Shown one piece after another: positions 1 to 11,164 of a DNA stretch of 64,000 nt. Origin of the DNA: Petaurus breviceps papuanus (Eukaryota; Chordata; Mammalia; Diprotodontia; Petauridae); assembly GCA_028583685.1 (NCBI GenBank), contig JAMXIF010000022.1, forward strand, positions 5,572,435 to 5,636,434. Reading direction: 5' to 3'. The notes beneath the pieces are model-generated. The model made no database searches and had not been told where the DNA came from. It was given only the letters and a program-made list of their open reading frames with translations. Each line of letters starts with the position of its first letter. The first letter of the stretch is position 1. The translations under genes were made by a program, and so were the position numbers.

Positions 1-940
1 CAGCTTAATTTTGCCACAAAACTAGCATACATTCTAATTTTTTTTTTCAAAGTTCCTCATGTCAGCATTCATACAAATCCAGTATTTGTTGACTCCTCAT
101 GATGTATTCATGGTACAACTTCAGTCTTTCCTAATGATTTGCTGAATATGAATAATCATTAGAATAAAACTTAAATTGGGGAGAATACTTGAACAATCAA
201 TTCTGAGATGGACAACTTTGGTCTTTTTTTGTTTTTACAGATATTTGAAGATTTTACTTTCTAAAAGGTAAGAATGAAATCTCGTTAACATCTTTTTTGT
301 CCCAATTCAGAAAGGTCTATGTATTTTTTTATAGTATGAATTAGAATTGTGAAGCAATTGATAAAGTCCTTTAGCCACTCAGAAATGATAGCCTTTCAGA
401 TGCCTCTCCTCTTTACTTCATTTCAATACATGTTGTATTCTTTGATTCTTCTTTGAAGTTTTATTCTTGATTCTTCTTCCCACTCTCCAAGTCAGTTAAA
501 ATCCTTAATTCTTTTCATTGTTATTCTTTTTCTAAATAACTCACTTTCATTTGAAAGATAAAAATCTGGATAGTCATTCCACAGTAGTTTTATGAGTAAT
601 ATAACATACATCTTTGGTGGAAATGGCTTCACACCTATCTCAGAATCTTAAACTTCTCTAGAGGAAGAATCTACAAAGTATTTCTCTGAGTCTTGGCCTA
701 TACCTGATACCATCTGCTTGGTTAGATTAATGATGGTAGAAACCATCTTCATACTTTTCATAGTATTTTAAGATTGTAGAATATCAGATTTAGAAGAGTC
801 CTCTTAGATTCCTTTATAAAGTACTTCCCAATTGTGATAAAACTGATGGGTAATTAGGAAATATAAGCTTACTGATTTTTTTGTATTTCATATATAAAAA
901 GATATAAGCACATAAATGAAACACTTTACATTTCTAATTG
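1..940. other. Unique AT-rich sequence, no gene seen
   Basis: I find no splice-bounded exon, RNA gene or confident repeat. The sequence is consistent with PTK2 upstream or intronic DNA. Confidence 0.5.
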
Positions 941-942
941 CC

Positions 943-1099
943 TTTTTTTTTTTAAAGCAATTGGGGCTAAGTAACTTGCTCAAGGTTACATGGCCGGGTG
1001 TTTCTTTGTGGGTACTAAGTGTCTGAGCCCAAATTCCATCCCCAGGTCATCCCGACTCTGGGGCTGGTGCTCTTACTCACTGTGCTACCTGGCCGCCCC
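943..1099 (-). mobile_element. WSINE-type tRNA-derived SINE
   Basis: Read on the minus strand it runs from a GGGGCGGCCAGGTAGC head to a TTAGCCCCAATTGCTTT tail with poly(A), which appears as poly(T) at 943-953. TAATTGC flanks both sides (in TTTCTAATTGC on the left and CATGTAATTGC on the right) and is a plausible 7-base target-site duplication. Confidence 0.85.
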
Positions 1100-1139
1100 A
1101 TGTAATTGCTTTTTTACATGAATATGAGTACATAATTAC

Positions 1140-1310
1140 ATGTTTGAGTCTGGGAGGGAGTTAGGGAAGGCATTTTAATTTACAAACTGAGGCATGGGGG
1201 TCAAATAAGTTGCCTTAGGTAGCAAGGTTAGTTATTGATCTAGTGGGAACTTGAATTTGGGTCTCCAGGGCCCTGGCCCGATGTTCTTTTGATGATACCT
1301 TTTTGCCTCT
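1140..1310 (-). repeat. MIR-like SINE remnant
   Basis: The order is reverse MIR: a block like acaaactgaggca, then a decayed 'gtcacacagctagt' region, then gaacttgaatttgggtctcc, and a terminal block near 1300. It is an old and diverged copy. Confidence 0.6.
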
Positions 1311-1444
1311 AATGAATATTTATAATATGTTGGAAGGTGTGGGTGGGTTTAAAAACTAATTTTTTTCTATTTCTATAGGGCTAATAATTATAAATAAAGA
1401 ATTTAAAAACCTTTAAAATGTTTATTCATGTCACCTTTGAAAGT

Positions 1445-1660
1445 AGAGAACTGTCATGTCACAGTGGATGGTTCTTGTCTTGGAGTTAGGATTTCTCATG
1501 TGACCATGGAGAAATTACTTCACTGCTAGGAATCTTAGATTTTTTACCTGGAAAATAGTGGAAAAAAATGGAAAAAACCTACAGTAGTACCTACACTTCA
1601 CAAGTTTATTTCAAGGCTCAAGTGCAGTTATATAAAGGTGTTTGCAAACTTTAAATCAGT
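1445..1660 (+). repeat. CORE-SINE/MIR remnant
   Basis: It has a recognisable order: a 'cagtggatggttcttgtcttggagt' type head, a 'tgtgaccatggagaaattactt' core and a 'gtacctacacttcacaa' to 'tataaaggtgtttgcaaa' tail. Diverged. Confidence 0.55.
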
Positions 1661-1896
1661 ATAGTAGCAATGCCTGTTTTTATTAGACTATTACTTTGGG
1701 GGAGGGAAGAGGTGGGAGTGCTTGGCAGCACACTCATTCTTCCAGATCATTCTGTCAAATGTGAAGATATTTTGATACCAGAAGTAATTTCCATTGTGTT
1801 AAAAATAAAATATGGTATATATCTTGAGACTGAAGTAAATTTAGGTGCTACTAGTTTCATGTCAGTGACACAGGAAAGTTAAGCTATTTTACCTTT

Positions 1897-2400
1897 CAGT
1901 ATCATAGAATAGGGAGAGACCTTGAGACCACCTGGTCCAACTAGATATACCAGAACAAGAAATTCTACTCTAATACAGGCCTGTCCAACCTGTCGTCCCT
2001 AGGGATCATAGGCTTCAGGTTGTGTAGACCTGCTCTAATATAAGAATAATAGCACCTCACATTTACAGAGTGTTTTGAAGTTTGCAAAGTGCTTCATATA
2101 TGTTGTCTTGTTTTATCTGATAAGTGGTTATCCAGCCTTTGTATGAAGACCTTCAATGAGGGAATCATCTCTTTAAGCAGCCCATTCTACTTTTAGATAG
2201 CTCTGCTTATTATGAAGTTTGACCTTTTATCAGGACTGAATTTTTTTTTTTTCAGTGTCCATGGGTTGTTCCCTTTTCTTCCCTCAGGGAACAAATAGAG
2301 TCCTTATACTATGTGACCTACTTGAAGACATCTGTCATGTATCCCCTAAGTCTTCAGGGTAAACATTGGAAGTTTTTTCAACTGATCTTCATATGATAAG
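1897..2400 (-). repeat. CR1/L3 LINE 3' end, with a MIR fragment inside
   Basis: The + strand opens with 'catagaatagggagagacc' and 'cacctggtccaac'. Later it reads 'cagcctttgtatgaagacc', 'cagcccattctacttt' and 'gtcttcagggtaaaca', the usual reverse-complement appearance of amniote CR1/L3 3' ends. Bases ~2035-2115 look like a reversed MIR piece (taatagcacctcacatttac ... gcaaagtgcttcatat). Confidence 0.65.
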
Positions 2401-2497
2401 AACTAGGAACACTTCACCCTACTGGTTGCTCTTCTAAAATTATTTTTAGTGAATACTTATGTATAATTCATTTTCATGTAGTACTTTATACAAATAC

Positions 2498-2500
<3 letters not shown>

Positions 2501-2530
<30 letters not shown>
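2501..2530. repeat. (CA)n microsatellite
   Basis: About 15 uninterrupted AC units, followed by AAACACAAACC. Confidence 0.95.
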
Positions 2531-2537
<7 letters not shown>

Positions 2538-2539
2538 AA

Positions 2540-2705
2540 CCAAAAAACAACCCCTCTGAGGTGGTACAAACATTTTATATTATCTGTATTTTGCAGATGA
2601 AGAAACTGAAGCTCAGAAGAATTAACTATCACATTCTCCTGTGATTAGTAAAGGGCATAACTTGAATTATAACTTGGACCCAAGCTGTTAGGTTCTAGAT
2701 TCAAT
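2540..2705 (-). repeat. MIR remnant
   Basis: 'gcagatgaagaaactgaagc' followed by a decayed core and 'gttaggttctagattcaa' is the reverse-complement MIR order. Confidence 0.6.
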
Positions 2706-2734
2706 AAAATTTCTACTGTACTATTCTTAATATA

Positions 2735-3190
2735 TATGCAGGGTATTCCATCTAGATGCTCTAAGGGATACCTGAGCTGGCTAAACTTGGCAGTGGGTTC
2801 AAACTCCACAAGGAAGGAGAGACACCTAGAGATAATGACCATCATAACAGTTTATTAGCCTTCCAGAAAAAGCTTCAGGGGTAGGGATGACAGATTAGTG
2901 TAGTACAGGGGTGCGGCAGGTTACCTATGCACTAGCAGTAATGGGAGGAGGAGTCGGGGTGATGATCTGCATAGGAGGATAGAGCACTTATCTCCTTCCC
3001 ATGCAACATGTAGAGCAGCCCTGTGTGTAGAGACTGGGTGTTTATTCCTTCATAAGGGCTTATCAGGAAAGGAGATGTCCCAGCACTCCTGTTGATGTTT
3101 TTTCCCAAATGATGCCAGTGTTCCCACTGGGCCTCTTATCTATAGGAGAGAGGGCCAGGACTCAGTCTTAGTCTTGCTTTCTTCTCAATA
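2735..3190 (-). mobile_element. LTR-like fossil block (probable solo LTR, endogenous retrovirus type)
   Basis: On the minus strand this ~450-base block ends with a polyadenylation-type AATAAA close to a short pyrimidine-rich terminal part, like the R/U5 end of an LTR. It holds no coding content and I cannot name the family. It could instead be an unclassified dispersed repeat. Confidence 0.4.
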
Positions 3191-3584
3191 CCTTACATGA
3201 GTAAGCTTTCAGGAAGAATGAATATGCTTTCTAGTGTATTAGTTGATTAGATAGTTTGTCAAAATCTTAATACTAGACATTGAATCTATTTTTCTTTCAT
3301 CTGTATGATTGTAGTGAAGCTTTGTATGCTTAAATTTTACTTCATTTTTAAGCTGAATATAAATAGCTCATATCATTCTATACAGTATAGTAAGCTATTT
3401 GAAAAACATGCTGTAGTTTATAACCATTTTCGATTTTTCAGGGACTGATTGTCCAGACTCGTTTTCCTCTTCCCACTTTGGGCTACCTATGAATATAAGT
3501 ACTGTATGGGAGAATGTCCAATTATGGAATTATAGAGATAAAAAGGGACTTCTGACATTATTTGGTCAACCCCATGATTTTATC

Positions 3585-3790
3585 ATTAATTTTTTTTTCA
3601 ATTAAGCATTTCTTTTCTCTTCCTCTCAATTCTTCCCACCCCCCACTGGGAGAACAAGAAAAATACAACCCTTGTAACAAATATACATAGTGAAACAAAA
3701 GTAATTTCCCTATTAGCCATGTCCAAGAATGTGTCTCATTTTATACATTTAGTCCATCACTTCTCTGTCAGGAGACTGAAAACTATAATT
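3585..3790 (-). repeat. L1 3' UTR fragment
   Basis: The order 'caagaaaaatacaaccc', 'acatagtgaaacaaaagtaa', 'ttccctattagccatgtcc' and 'agtccatcacttctctgtca' matches the reverse-complement L1 3' UTR pattern seen again at 31.4, 46.7, 56.2 and 61.1 kb in this window. Confidence 0.6.
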
Positions 3791-4334
3791 TTTCAAGTGA
3801 ATAAGTCTGGTTACTTGGACTGTACATGTGAATCCAAATATATTAGTGCAGTTGATTTTCATACCTCTCATAGAAGCATTGGTAATGTTGATTTCATTGT
3901 TATTCCCTGACCTGAGCAATAGATAGGGTATAGAAAGGGTATAAAGTGTAATACATGAATTATTGTGTTCTGTGGTCCTGCCTAGTGTTTTGGGACTTGG
4001 CTAGTAATAAATAATAGGCTGAGGCATGTTTGCAGTAGTCATCTTCCAATTTCCAGTCAGATCAGCGCTATTCTAATATTGAGTAGATTCTCTCTTCCAG
4101 AATGGGAAATTTCAAAAGCAGGGTCTTTAGTCTTAAACTGTGTCTAATGTATAAAGTGAAGAAAAGTTTTTTCTTTACTGTATTTCTTACCCTTAAACTT
4201 AGTTTGCCACCTCTCAGGGATAGTCAAGTTAGGTTCAGATGATTACCCCAGATAGATGTTTGTTTAGCTGTTCTACTCTTCTTTCATGTGTAAAGGTTTT
4301 ATATTTTATCCTTATGGTTGCTGCTCACATTTTT

Positions 4335-4405
4335 TTGAGCAGAGACATGGCATGGTCAGATATGTGCTTTACTGATATCATTTTGGCAGTTTCTGGGTAA
4401 TTAAT
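4335..4405 (-). repeat. L2 fragment
   Basis: 'gacatggcatggtcagatat' and 'gctttactgatatcatttt' match the reverse-complement L2 ORF2 segment (usually 'gacatggtcagacctgcgct'). Confidence 0.5.
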
Positions 4406-4414
4406 AATTTATTA

Positions 4415-5900
4415 ATTAGGCTAGCTGACGAGCAATAAATTGATGGTCAGTGATTTCTCTCAGTAACCAAAGACCCCTAATGGAAACCTTGAAATGCCTT
4501 AAATCTCTTCTGAAAGGGAACTCCCCTGGCAGGTGAAAATCAACCCTGATTGGTGGACATTTAATTAGGAAGTGGGCTAAAAATCTTCACTCCTCTTGCT
4601 GAGAATGTGGCACATTCTCAGCAGCCTCAAGGCATCTGGGCTGGTGTAATGTAATATCAAGCAAAGGCAACTTCCCAGGTTCAAAATACCAGCATAGGTG
4701 CTCTCTATTTTATTCAGTAACAAACCCAGAACAGAGAAGATCAAAACATGACATCATTCAAAATACAGCATTTACTAAGTGTGATTAAATAATCTCCAAG
4801 GACTACCCCACCCCAGGACTTTCCAATCATTCAATCAATTACAAAGTCCCAGTTCTAAATACTACTCCACCCCTAGGCTATACCTTCATTTGGTCCACCA
4901 CAAAACCCCTCTTCTCAAATGGAGATTATTTTCCAAACATAGGTAAAGTACCTTCATTTGTCAATCACAGAGCACAATAAGGTCAAAAGTTCCCCACCCC
5001 TGGATCACAATTGAATCTACCCCAGAGTTACATCAAGTTTAAACACAGCACTTAATACCCAAATGGAGGTCTTTTCTTCATCTTGACACGAGGCAAGTTC
5101 TCAGCAATCTTAGTTCCTGGGGAGACAAGGCTTAGCAAGGCCATAAGATACATTGCCAGTCCCTTCATGAATTTATCCTCTGTCTGTAGAACAGTCCTAG
5201 AACCCCTGAACACATTAGCAAAGCCCTCTCCCAGGATTTCTGTAAACATACAACAAGAAAATCCTTCTTCAGGGCTTCTGAACCAACAGAAAGGCTCCCA
5301 GACCCCTGCAACAACAGCACTGTCCCTCACCAGTGGACAGTATTCACTCTGTCTGCCGGACAGTCTCCAGACCCCTGCAACAACAGTACTGTCCCTCACC
5401 AGTGGACAGTATTCACTCTCTGTCTGCAGGACAGTCTCAGGCCTTCTTAGCGAACAGCCAGGTTCCAGGACTTCTTCAACAAAAGGACAGTCTTTCACCA
5501 GTGGACAAATCTGGCAAAATAACATCAAAACAGACAGACAAAGTACCAGCAAAACGGCCATGTCTCCTCAGTCCTTGGCAGCTCAGGGGGCAGGTCTCAA
5601 AAGTCCAGGGCAATTCAAAGCGGCCACCAGCAATTCTCTTAGTCTCTCTCTCTCCACGAGGTGCTGCTACCAAAAAAAAAAATCTTCCGCCTCTCTCTAG
5701 TGTCTCTCCAAATCTACATCACCAGCTCCTCCCAATTCAGGACTTTCTTTTCACATCAACAAGCCCATCCCACAGGTGGGATTAACAAACTCTGGGTTTT
5801 AACACAATCAATTTGAAAACCAAGCCAATACAGGGGAATCTTTAATTGCCATTACTATCACAGCTGGGGAAGCCATATCCAGATTCCCCATCCCTGTTCT
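4415..5900 (-). mobile_element. Long LTR-like fossil (probable solo LTR) with an internal tandem duplication
   Basis: This ~1.45 kb block is GC-richer than its surroundings. On the minus strand it has a poly-A signal (AATAAAATAG, near 4715) followed by ~290 bases of U5-like sequence, an LTR-style layout. Bases 5295-5435 hold two ~70-base tandem units. A diverged relative of its 3' part lies at 63.0-63.5 kb. I see no retroviral protein similarity. The family is unknown to me and the age looks moderate. Confidence 0.4.
5295..5435. repeat. Two tandem units of about 70 bases inside the LTR-like block
   Basis: Each unit runs from CTCC(C)AGACCCCTGCAACA through GTCCCTCACCAGTGGACAG to GTCTGC(C/A)GGACAGT. 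The copies differ at only a few positions. Confidence 0.9.
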
Positions 5901-5939
5901 AGGATAAAATAAAAAATCATCAGCCTGTCATTTAGAGTT

Positions 5940-6256
5940 CTCTTCAAGTCTGGAATCACTCTGTACTCATCTCCATCTCTTAGAATCTCTAGACCTTCCT
6001 TCAGAGTACCACTGAAATGTCATCTCTTTTAAGTAACCTTTCTTGATTACTTCCTCACTCCAGTTATCAGTGCTCTCTCATCCTTAAATTTATTTCCTAT
6101 TTCTTTGTATTTACTTGTATACACGTTATATCTTTCACTAGAATGTTTTCAAAAAAATTTTAAAACTATTGAACTTTTTGTGTGTTTGTAACCCCAGTAC
6201 TTAGAACTGCACATTGTAGGCCTTTAATAAATATATGTTGAATTGAATTGAACTGA
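5940..6256 (+). repeat. L2 LINE 3' end
   Basis: The order is 'cttccttcagagtaccactg', '...cagtacttagaactgcacat', 'ggcctttaataaatatatg' and a TTGAATTGAATTGAA tail. This is the sense L2 3' end with its short tail repeat. Confidence 0.8.
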
Positions 6257-6555
6257 TAGCTGTCTTCAAGTATTTGAAGGGCTATTACATGGAAGAAGGA
6301 ATTTACTAGTCTTCTTGTTCATAAGGTACAGGAATGGATAAAAGTTGCCAAAAAGGCATATTTAGGTATGATTAAACACTTCCTAACAATTGTAACTATC
6401 CAAAAATGGAATGGTCTTCCTTGTAAGGCAGGTCTTCCAGTGGATGTTGTTAAGGGTGCTTAAAGTTATGTTATAGAGCGAGCTCTTTTTCGGATAGAGG
6501 TTGAATTAGATAATTGCTGAGTTTCCTTCTCACTCTGAAATTCTCTGTTTGAATC
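6256..6555 (+). repeat. CR1/L3 LINE 3' end
   Basis: 'atagctgtcttcaagtattt', 'gaagggctattacatggaag', 'aacacttcctaacaattgt' and 'aaaatggaatggtcttcctt' follow the sense CR1/L3 3' UTR order. It abuts the L2 tail directly. Confidence 0.75.
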
Positions 6556-6559
6556 TGTA

Positions 6560-7520
6560 TATGTGTGTATGTTTAGGTACTTGAACTTTTGTGAATCATA
6601 AGCATAGTAGCACAGAACCAAAAAACTGACCCAAAAGATGTACATTCAATGTTAAAAGCTGACAAAGATATAGTATAAGACTATGGCAGTGTTTGGAAAG
6701 AAGATAAACTACATTGAGTTCTTTAATCTGGGGATACAAGTGAGGTGAGAGGACTTAGGTTAGTAGTATAAGTATTGATACGTTTTTTGATGTCAGGTCC
6801 CATTTATAGTAACATCTTGCTTTCCAGGTTTTGATTAAAGGTTATGGACCTTTTGAATTTTAAAGAGACCTTGGATGGTGGTCATTTGTGATTTAGATGA
6901 TATCTCTGGTGAACAAGCAAAATTTATGCTTTTCTACCCTTTGACTAATCTTGTGGGATTGAAAATTGATTGATCTTTAGTTCATAGTGAATTGATTGAG
7001 TCTCAGTGCTTTCTAACCACAAAGGTTCTGAACGAATCCCTAAGTACTGTCATATAAACCACAAGCCTCCTGTTCTCTCTCATTGTGTCCATATAGTCAC
7101 TGTGTAGATGCTCTTCAAAAGGGTTGCTCTACTTGTCGGTTTTTTCCCTTGGCTCCTGAGTGCTCTAGGATCTTATTTAGTGGCAGTTTGGCAGCTTTAC
7201 TAGCTTTGCTAGTAAATTGAATATGCTCTGAACTTTATTGCCTCAGTTTCTCTTTATTGCAGATTTTTATTGTGACACTTTTAACATAAGGTGGCCTTTT
7301 AAACTGTATAAAATATGATCTTAAAGTAATAATATCTGAACTTACACATCTAAATGAGTGTTGTTCAGAGAGTATATGCTTTTTTATACATTAATTTTGA
7401 GGAACTACCAGAAATCACTTGAGTAAGGTGAATAATCAAGTGGGTAATACTATTAAAATGCCCTCTCTAGTAGTGCCTTCCCCCTCCTCAACTTATACCA
7501 AAGATGGAGTTCTCCAAGGG
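6560..7520. other. Unique sequence, no gene or clear repeat
   Basis: I see AT-rich intronic-type DNA with no splice-bounded reading frame. Confidence 0.5.
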
Positions 7521-7533
7521 GATGACTACTATC

Positions 7534-7695
7534 CTTTTTTTTTTTTATTAAAGCAATTGGGGTTAAGTAACTTGCTCAAGGTTACATGGCCAGTTTTTTT
7601 GTGTGGGTGTTAAATATCTTAGACCAGAACCCAATCCTGGGTCCTCCCGACTCCAAGTCTAGCGCTCTTACTCACTGCGCCACCTATCCACCCCA
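7534..7695 (-). mobile_element. WSINE-type SINE with 12-base target-site duplication
   Basis: A minus-strand SINE with a poly(T) start, the AAAGCAATTGGGGTTAAG tail and a ...GCGCCACCTATCCACCCC head. ATGACTACTATC flanks it exactly at 7522-7533 and 7696-7707, which shows target-primed insertion and fixes both ends. Confidence 0.95.
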
Positions 7696-7935
7696 ATGAC
7701 TACTATCTTAGACTCAAAGAGTACTATGTGGGTCTTCATTCTGAAAACTGTAGCTCATAATCCCTGACCAGTGAGACACAGCTCAAATCAAAGGCAGTTT
7801 TGCAAATTGGCAGAATATTTTCCCTATAAACCTGGGATACACTCTCCCAAAAATTTTTGCAGTGTATGTGGGAACAGTATGAGCCACATATGGCCAAGGC
7901 ACCTTATGTTCTACTACTTGCAGGGTCCCAGTGTC

Positions 7936-10720
7936 TTTTTTTTTTTTTAATGCTTTATTAACTTCTGATTTACATCATTCATTTCTGCCAGATTTTGAAT
8001 TACAAATTTTCTCCCCGTTTTTCCCCTACCCACCGCCCCAAAATAACAGTCCCACAGGATATCCCCTCCTCCAATCTGCTCTCTCCCATACCCCTTTCGA
8101 CTTTTCCAGTGGATCTCTATGCTCCATTGCCTGTATATCTTATTTCCCAATTACATGTAAAATAGTATTAATGTTAGTATATATTTGAATATTTGTTCTT
8201 AAAACTTTGAATTCCAGATTCATTTCCTTCCTCTCTTGTCACCCACCCTTACTGGAAAGATGAGCAGTTCAGTATAGGTTGTACATGTGTGGCTAATGCA
8301 AAACAATAACATAGTAGATATATTGTAAAAGACTGACTATATTTTCCTCCCTCCTATCCCACCTCCCACCTGTTCTATTCTCTGCTTTGATCCCATCCCT
8401 TTTCAAAAATGGGTGCTTCCAAATTCCCCCCAGCCTGCCTGCCCTTCCATCATCCTCCCTCTCCTCATTCCTTTCCCCCCCTACTCTCCTGGAGGGTGAG
8501 ATACCCTATTCAGTGTGTATTTCATTCCCTCCTCAAGCCAAATTCAATGGGAATAAGGTTGACCCATTCCCTTTTGCTTTCCTATTCTTCCCCTCCATTG
8601 TAACCATTTTCCCTTGCCTCTTCTGTATAAGATAGTTTAGCCCATTCTGTCTCTCCCCATCTCCTCTCATTATATTCCTCTCTCACCTATTAATTTCACC
8701 TTTTAAGTATCATCCCTTCCTGTTAAATTGGTCCTGTGCCCTCTATGTGTATCTGTAAACATATATACATACATTCACATATGTATTCATATGCCCATAT
8801 ACTCTCATACATAGACATATATATTTCTATTCCCTTTAACTACTGAGAAAAGTCTCATAAGTTACAATAATTGTTTTTCCATGTAGGAATGTTAACAGTT
8901 CAACTTTGATAAGTTTCTTATGATTTCTTTTCCTTGTTTACCTTCTCATGCTTCTCTTGCTTCTTGTATCTGAATGTCAAACTTTCTATTCAACTCTGGT
9001 TTTTTCAGCAAGAATGCTTGAAAGTCCTCTATTCCACTGAATGACCATATTTTCCCCTGAAACATGATACTCAGTTTTGCTGGGTAGGTGATTCTTGGTT
9101 TTAATACCAGCTCCTTTGACCTCTGGAATATCATATTCCCAGCCCTTTGATCCCTCATTGTAGAAGCTGCCAGATCCTGGCTTATCCCGATTGTGTTTCC
9201 ACAATATTCAAATTGTTTCTTCCTGGCTGCTTGTAATATTCTCTCCTTAATCTGGGAATTCTGGAACCTGGCTATAATATTCCTAGGAGTTTTCTTTTTG
9301 GGATCTTTTTCAGGAGGTGATCAGTGGATTCTTTCAACCTCTGTTTTGCCCTCTGGTTCTAAAACATCAGGGCAGTTTTCTCTGAGAATTTCCTGGAGGA
9401 TGATTTCTAGGTTCTTACTTTGATCATGGCTTTCAGGTAGTCCAATAATTTTTAAATTATCTCTCCTGTATCTATTTTCCAGGTCAGTGGTTTTTCCCAT
9501 GAGATATTTCACCTTGCCTTCCATTCTTTCATTTGTTTGGATCTGTTTAACAGCATCTTGATTTCTCATAAAGTCATTAGCTTCCATTTGTTCCAATCTA
9601 ATTCTGAAGCAATGATTCTCCTCATTGAGCTTTTGAGATTCTTTTTCCATCTGGCAAATTTGGCTTTTTAAGGCATTCTTCTCCTCATTGCCTTTTTGAG
9701 CCTCTTTTGCCATTTGAGTTAGTCTATTTTTTAAGGTGGTATTTTCCTCAGTCAGGCTGTTGACTCTTATTTCATAATTTTCTTGCATCATTCTCATTTC
9801 TCTTCCCAATTTTTCCTCCACTTCTCTTAGCTGCTTCTTAAGGTCCTCTATGGCCTGTAACCAGCTCGTATTTTCCTTTGAAGCATTTGGTGCAGGAGTT
9901 CTGACTTTACTGTCTTACTCCTGTTCCATGCTTTGATCCTTTTTGTCCCCAAAATAGGAGTCTAATGTTGGAATCTTCTGTTTGCTTTGTTTCCTTTTCC
10001 TTGTCATGTTGCCCCTCAGTTACTTGACCCCTGGGCTTTTTGCCACAGTAGGACTGTGCCGCCAGACAGGGTTGCTTTCCTCCCAAACTCTGGGGTTTTC
10101 TCAGCTGCTGGAGGTATTAGATGGGTGCCCTCTCTGAGGCCTCCACACGCTCTGGCAAGCTGGTCACACACCCCATGACCTCCACCCTAGACTGCAATCC
10201 AGATCCAAGCAGGTTAAAGCAAGAGCGATCACCCCTCAGACTGGGGCTTGGTCCCCCTACACTCTGCAAGCCAGGAGCTGAAGCCGCCACGTGGCGCTGG
10301 CTGGCTGTGCCAGCATCTCAGCAGCTTCTCGCCCTGGGGACAAAAGCCACCCACTCCCACTTACTGGATCCCAAAGTCCAGACTGCACTGACCTCTCACT
10401 TTGTCATTTGCATCTATGTGTTGATAAATCTGGAAATGGCCACAGTTGCTCTTGATCTGGAGTCCCTCTGGCAGCCGCTGCTCAGGCCCACCCTGGGGCT
10501 AAAGCCTCAGCGTGGGGCTGGGCTCGGCTCCTAGAGCACTGTGCTGGCCGCTTGCTGCTGGCCTGCCGGGCTGTCCTCAGTGGGAGGTTAGCTTCTCTGT
10601 GTCATTTTGTGGGTGTCGTAGCTCCAAAGTTTGGAGTCCCCTTTTTCATGGATTGGGGAAGGTGGAAGACGGAGCAGCGGGGAGGTCCTGCTTCTACTCC
10701 GCCATCTTGACTCTGCCCCT
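7936..10720 (-). mobile_element. Full-length HAL1 (half-L1, ORF1 only) retrotransposon
   Basis: On the minus strand it starts AGGGGCAGAGTCAAGATGGC, the usual L1 5' end. A GC-rich ~710-base 5' UTR follows, then an L1 ORF1 (10007 to 8946) and ~1.0 kb of non-coding 3' region that ends with AATAAAGC and poly(A). There is no ORF2, endonuclease or reverse transcriptase. CCAGTGTC at 7928-7935 and 10721-10728 forms an 8-base target-site duplication, so the 2,785-base unit is complete rather than an L1 with a later deletion. This is the architecture of HAL1 elements known from mammals including opossum, which are mobilised by L1 machinery in trans. A second copy with the same structure lies at 42.8-45.6 kb. 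Confidence 0.88.
8946..10007 (-). pseudogene. HAL1 ORF1 (L1 ORF1p-like RNA-binding protein), decayed
   Basis: The frame starts MTRKRKQSKQKIPTLDSYFG. A coiled-coil stretch follows (heptads with ENTTLKNRLTQM and NALKSQICQMEKESQ), then the RRM region (DLENRYRRDNLKIIGLPE) and the C-terminal domain, ending IQEAREA. Intact length would be near 350 residues, close to L1 ORF1p. One stop follows MEQE near residue 31. The longest open segment is 9821-9321, and frame changes occur downstream, so it is not functional. In L1 this protein trimerises and coats element RNA. Confidence 0.88.
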
Positions 10721-10774
10721 CCAGTGTCCTTCTTTTAGTAGGACTTCTTGCTGCTCTTCTTTTGGCAACCCTAG

Positions 10775-10945
10775 GAGGTAGGTGCTGTCATTATCCTCAT
10801 TTTTACAGATGAAGAAACTGAGGCAGACAGAGGTTAAGTGACTTTTAAATCACAATGCTACTAAATGTCAGAGGCTGGTTTCCTGATTCTTTGTCTCGCA
10901 CTCTGTATACACTGTAGTACCTACCTGCCTCCCTCCTTGATGCTG
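10775..10945 (-). repeat. MIR remnant
   Basis: 'taggaggtaggtgctgtca', 'ttacagatgaagaaactgag' and 'cagacagaggttaagtgact' are the reverse-complement MIR/CORE-SINE order. Confidence 0.8.
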
Positions 10946-11164
10946 TATACATGCTATATGCATTACTCATCTGGGTTCCCTGGACTTGTCCTGAGCTAGC
11001 TAGTTCTAGCTTTTCCCCATAGTTGTCTCTCTTCATTGCTGCCAGAGAGCTTGGTTTTTTTGAACTTCCAGTTCTTGATTCTCTATCCCCTGCTAGATAT
11101 AGTATCTTCTGCTAGAGGACTATTTTGACTGCAGTATGCTATGACCAGAGCTAAGTGTATCAAA

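Noticed and set aside
5052-5561. A 169-codon minus-strand frame starting with a hydrophobic, signal-peptide-like stretch (MAVLLVLCLSVLMLFC)
   Set aside because: It lies wholly within an LTR-like repeat block, runs through the 70-base tandem duplication, resembles no family I know, and overlaps long frames on the other strand. It is best taken as a chance frame in low-stop sequence.
8387-8635. Proline-rich + strand frames at 8.4-8.6 kb
   Set aside because: They are the antisense of the HAL1 3' region. Pyrimidine-rich sequence gives few stops on this strand.
10100-10720. GC-rich stretch that looks like a CpG island or promoter
   Set aside because: It is the 5' UTR of the HAL1 element. The second HAL1 has the same stretch at 45.0-45.6 kb.
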